Shown here in pieces: positions 31,126-32,677 of a stretch of 32,677 nt of DNA (within the stretch, counting starts at the first letter, position 1; each line of letters opens with the position of its first letter). Origin of the DNA: a virus; the IMG/VR virus record IMGVR_UViG_3300047557_000801, positions 1-32,677 of that record. One strand, 5' to 3'. The notes beneath the pieces are model-generated. The model was not told where the DNA came from. It saw only the letters and a list, made by a program, of their open reading frames with translations, and did not search any database. A program made the position numbers and the translations under genes.

Positions 31126-32677
31126 ATGGCATATCAAATTAATAAAACAGATGGAACGATCGTAGCTACAGTGGCAGACGGTCAGGTTGACACGCTGTCT
31201 ACTGATTTGACTCTTATTGGAAAAAATTACAGCGGATTCGGTGAAGCACTTAATGAAAATTTTATTAAATTATTAGAAAATTTTTCTAGCACCGCAGCTC
31301 CAGAAAATCCAATTAGGGGTCAAGTTTGGTTTGACACCAGTGAAAATAAATTAAAAGTTTATAACGGTAGTGACTTCCTACCAGTTAGTTCGGCGACCAT
31401 CTCCAACACACAACCATCCACATTATCTATAGGAGATTTGTGGTTTGATGATATTGGATCTCAACTATATTTCTTTGATGGAACGAATCCTATCCTTATA
31501 GGACCTGCCTATTCTACAGTGCAGGGCATTAGTGGATTAAAAGTAGAAAGCATTCTTGATACGTTAAATCAAACTCGTGTTATAACATATCTTTACAACA
31601 ACGGAATATTGTTGGGAATTTTCGCTAAAGATAGCTTCACACCAAAAAACGAGATAGTAGGATTTACTGGCAGTATACAGCCCGGATTCAATGCAGGAAC
31701 TCTTTCTGGGTTAAAATTTAACGTAACCTGTACCAATTCAGAACAGTTGGGAGGAGCACCTGCTACGACTTATGTAAGAACAGATACATCAAATGCCATT
31801 AACGGACAATTACGTATCACCACAGACTTGGGAATAGTTGTTGGTTCTGCTGGTCAAATGAACTTATATGTCACCACAGGTGACATTTATATGTCTAATG
31901 CCGCAACTGATAAAAATCTAATATTAAACGTTAGAAAAGGTATTAACCAGGAAAATGCCTTGGTAGTCGATGCACCAAATAGAAAGGTAAAATTATACGA
32001 AGGATTTTCGGACAGTCAGGTAGAGTTAGGTGGTAATTTAGTAGTTTCTGGAAACTTAACCGTTGAAGGTACAACTACTACAATTAATACAGCTAACGTA
32101 ACAGTTGAAGATAAAAATATTACATTAGCTAATGTTGCTGTGCCATCAGATGCCACAGCCGACGGAGCAGGTATTACTATTCGAGGTTCGACAAACAAAA
32201 CTATTTCATATTCTTTATCAGATAACTGGTTAGACATATCCGAAACTATTAATCTAGCAGCAGGTAAGGCTCTGTACATCGGAGATACATTAGTTATTAA
32301 CGGTAATAGCTTAGGATCTGCAATCACAAGTATTCCTGGAGTAACATCATTTGGCACACAGAACGTAATTAATATCGGACCAGGAATACCTCCAGTTACC
32401 CAAATGAGATTAGAAAATAATCGAATCTCTACAGTAGCTGGTAATGATAATATTGAATTAGCACCAGACGGCACAGGTAATGTAGCCCTAATAGGTAGTC
32501 CTCGAATAACAGGAATGGCCAATCCGAGCAGTGCTCAAGATGCTGCTACTAAAGAATATGTTGATAATGTAGTCGAAACCAGAGATATTGTTCTTAGTAT
32601 AGATTTATCAGACGGTAAATCTAACACATATATCATTGACAATATATTAAATGGTCCAGCACCGACGGGTCCGGGAT
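31126..32677 (+). CDS. Second tail fibre protein, partial (cut by window end)
   Basis: An open frame runs from ATG 31126 to the window edge (517 complete codons, no stop). It begins MAYQINKTDGTIVATVADG. It shares the first fibre's plan: YSGFGEALNENFIKLLENFS, then GQVWFDTSENKL and GDLWFDDIGSQL, then KDSFTPK. A shaft follows with VVSGNLTVEGTTTTINTANV and DKNITLANVAVPSD, a motif common in marine T4-like fibres, and AQDAATKEYVDN near 470-480. The C-terminal tip lies outside the window, so receptor specificity cannot be judged. It starts 13 bases after the first fibre with a weak TTAGG. It is a clear paralogue by N-terminal layout. Confidence 0.88.
   Translation, partial: MAYQINKTDGTIVATVADGQVDTLSTDLTLIGKNYSGFGEALNENFIKLLENFSSTAAPENPIRGQVWFDTSENKLKVYNGSDFLPVSSATISNTQPSTLSIGDLWFDDIGSQLYFFDGTNPILIGPAYSTVQGISGLKVESILDTLNQTRVITYLYNNGILLGIFAKDSFTPKNEIVGFTGSIQPGFNAGTLSGLKFNVTCTNSEQLGGAPATTYVRTDTSNAINGQLRITTDLGIVVGSAGQMNLYVTTGDIYMSNAATDKNLILNVRKGINQENALVVDAPNRKVKLYEGFSDSQVELGGNLVVSGNLTVEGTTTTINTANVTVEDKNITLANVAVPSDATADGAGITIRGSTNKTISYSLSDNWLDISETINLAAGKALYIGDTLVINGNSLGSAITSIPGVTSFGTQNVINIGPGIPPVTQMRLENNRISTVAGNDNIELAPDGTGNVALIGSPRITGMANPSSAQDAATKEYVDNVVETRDIVLSIDLSDGKSNTYIIDNILNGPAPTGPG

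Noticed and set aside
32016-32522. 168-residue minus-strand frame near the right end
   Set aside because: It lies opposite the open fibre frame, which carries known fibre motifs throughout. The antisense frame has none.

Overview
The window is a late-gene segment of a T4-like contractile-tail phage of the cyanophage/pelagiphage type. It has AT-rich coding sequence with tightly packed, often overlapping genes. The best family marker is the late sigma factor gp55. As I recall the family, its long middle region and its C-terminal half match the marine T4-like (cyanophage-type) form rather than T4 itself. No host-derived metabolic gene, tRNA, integrase or CRISPR array is visible. The host cannot be read from this window.

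Layout: bases 1-372 carry no convincing gene. They hold a GC-richer stretch with several hairpins. Bases 373-4697 form a leftward (minus strand) operon, in transcription order: gp55 late sigma factor, gp47 (Mre11/SbcD-like nuclease), gp46 (Rad50/SbcC-like ATPase), a small charged helical protein, and a SegE-like GIY-YIG protein. gp47/gp46 and gp46/small ORF overlap by 4 bases. An 84-base divergent spacer (4698-4781) holds an extended -10 promoter candidate facing gp55 and a T4-like late promoter candidate facing right.

From 4782 to the end all genes run rightward and build the baseplate and fibres: gp48-like tube cap, gp53 wedge, an 811-residue hub protein (gp27 position), gp5 spike without lysozyme, gp25, gp6, a giant 4665-residue protein in the gp7 position, a 222-residue (or 214-residue) protein in the gp8 position, a tail-collar fibre protein, and a second paralogous fibre protein cut by the window end. 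A second late promoter candidate with an almost identical sequence sits before the gp8-position gene.

How they work together: gp46/47 process DNA ends for recombination-dependent replication, which in T4 is linked to late transcription. gp55 then directs host RNA polymerase to late promoters such as the two proposed here, which would drive the baseplate genes. The most unusual object is the 4665-residue protein, about 43% of the window. It joins a conserved wedge-type N-terminus to an FG-GAP_2-like beta-propeller whose first blades are interrupted by carbohydrate-binding-like (CBM5/12-like) modules. Further such modules, G-x-G-Y/GDGTGA repeats and fibre-type C-terminal repeats follow. It may be a wedge scaffold and a surface-binding device in one chain.
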